Shown piece by piece: positions 63,253 through 64,000 of a DNA stretch of 64,000 bases. A model generated the notes under the pieces. The model saw nothing but the letters and a program-made list of their open reading frames with translations. It was not told the DNA's origin and searched no databases. The first letter of the stretch is position 1. Every line of letters begins with the position of its first letter. The translations under genes were made by a program, and so were the position numbers. Source of the stretch: Methylobacter sp. (GTDB taxonomy: Bacteria > Pseudomonadota > Gammaproteobacteria > Methylococcales > Methylomonadaceae); assembly GCF_004322395.1 (NCBI RefSeq), contig NZ_SCTW01000001.1, positions 1 to 64,000 on the forward strand, read 5' to 3'.

Positions 63253-64000
63253 ATGCCTGAATTACCCGAAGTTGAAACCACTTGCCGAGGCATTGCGCCG
63301 CATATCGAAGGGCAAATCGTCAAACAGGTTATCGTCCGCCAGCCAAAGCTGCGTTGGCCTGTACCTGAAGCGCTCAATCAAACTTTAACAGGACTCAGGA
63401 TTCAATCAGTCTCCAGAAGAGCAAAATATCTGCTATTTTTCACTACTGCTGGTACGGTGATTTTGCATTTAGGCATGTCAGGCAGTTTACGAATTATGTC
63501 TTCGGATCAGGCAGCCGGTAAACACGATCATATAGACTTTATTTTTAATGAAGGAACGCTGCTGCGCTTTAATGATCCGCGCAGGTTTGGCGCGGTATTA
63601 TGGACGGGGGAGCCTATTGCGGAACATCCCTTGCTCAAAGATTTAGGTCCTGAACCGCTGTTACCCGATTTTAACAGCGAACTGCTTTACTCGTTGTCCA
63701 GAAACCGCAAAATAGCGGTAAAGTCATTCATTATGGACAGCCATATTGTGGTGGGAGTTGGAAATATTTATGCCAATGAAGCCTTGTTTATGGCCGGCAT
63801 ACATCCAGCGCGCCAAGCTGGCAAAGTTTCTTTGATTCGTTATCAGAAACTTGCTGAGTGTATTCGCGTGGTTTTAAGACAAGCCATTCAACAAGGCGGT
63901 ACAACGCTGAGAGATTTTGTCAATGAGGCCGGAAAACCCGGCTATTTTCAACAGCAACTTAGAGTTTATGGTCGCTCCGGATTATCGTGTGTCAGTTGTA
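63253..64000 (+). CDS. mutM: Formamidopyrimidine-DNA glycosylase MutM (truncated at window end)
   Basis: The first 249 residues of the base-excision repair enzyme that removes 8-oxoguanine and formamidopyrimidines. The catalytic N-terminal [13 protein letters not shown] is present (processed Met leaves Pro1 as nucleophile, with Glu2), then the beta-sandwich segment [11 protein letters not shown] and [10 protein letters not shown]. The helix-two-turn-helix [19 protein letters not shown] and the start of the zinc finger (LSCVSC) are also visible. The usual length is about 270 residues, so only about 20 residues are missing. It begins a housekeeping region after the surface-system block. Confidence 0.96.
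   Translation, partial: MPELPEVETTCRGIAPHIEGQIVKQVIVRQPKLRWPVPEALNQTLTGLRIQSVSRRAKYLLFFTTAGTVILHLGMSGSLRIMSSDQAAGKHDHIDFIFNEGTLLRFNDPRRFGAVLWTGEPIAEHPLLKDLGPEPLLPDFNSELLYSLSRNRKIAVKSFIMDSHIVVGVGNIYANEALFMAGIHPARQAGKVSLIRYQKLAECIRVVLRQAIQQGGTTLRDFVNEAGKPGYFQQQLRVYGRSGLSCVSC

Noticed and set aside
1-64000. tRNA, rRNA or prophage genes
   Set aside because: Scanning the intergenic stretches by eye showed no cloverleaf with CCA-type end, no rRNA segments and no phage structural genes.

Overview
The window looks like a chromosomal stretch from a gammaproteobacterium with moderate GC that invests heavily in its cell surface. Exopolysaccharide genes, exosortase-type VPLPA/PEP-CTERM proteins, a PEP-CTERM-type TPR lipoprotein, a type II secretion operon, a two-partner secretion adhesin and c-di-GMP signalling proteins lie side by side. 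This combination is familiar from methane-oxidising Methylococcales (Methylomonas/Methylobacter-like), but no taxonomic marker gene is present, so the assignment is an inference.

Positions 1-15295 (minus strand) form a Wzx/Wzy-type exopolysaccharide cluster read from wcaJ (initiating sugar-phosphate transferase) through a VanZ-like protein, a beta-helix protein, a GT4, a Wzy polymerase, a Wzx flippase fused to an acyltransferase, two GT4s, a WcaF-like acetyltransferase, a GT2, a methyltransferase and a WcaI-like GT4. The WcaI-like gene runs off the left edge as an in-frame partial duplication of itself. Divergently, 15866-20857 (plus) carries a glycine-rich secreted CTERM protein, a bifunctional GDP-mannose enzyme and a phytase-like esterase. 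Two GGDEF-EAL proteins follow on the minus strand (20954-25034).

Positions 25335-35208 are a type II secretion operon, gspC-D-E-F-G-H-I-J-K-L-M, with mostly overlapping junctions and no gspN. It is followed by a membrane-anchored HELLH metallopeptidase-like protein. Positions 36455-38150 are rich in REP-like palindromes around a lone minus-strand ribbon-helix-helix-like gene. A c-di-GMP-I (GEMM) riboswitch-like leader at 38154-38245 precedes a VPLPA-CTERM protein, a PstS-like phosphate-binding protein, a duplicated terminator and a DUF1566 CTERM protein.

Positions 42240-62563 (plus) look like one functional block: TpsB transporter, a second riboswitch-like leader, a 3373-residue TpsA adhesin with a DUF3739-like C-terminus, a DUF2341/LamG-ExbB fusion, ExbD, a TonB-like transducer, a Porin_5-like outer-membrane protein, a periplasmic coiled-coil protein and a TPR lipoprotein. 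I consider this adhesin with an apparently dedicated Ton-type motor, probably under c-di-GMP control, the best candidate for an under-described system. The gene set (T2SS, phosphate-binding protein, TPS pair, ExbBD) recalls the Pseudomonas aeruginosa hxc-pdtAB-exbB2D2 phosphate-starvation locus. The window ends in a truncated mutM (from 63253).
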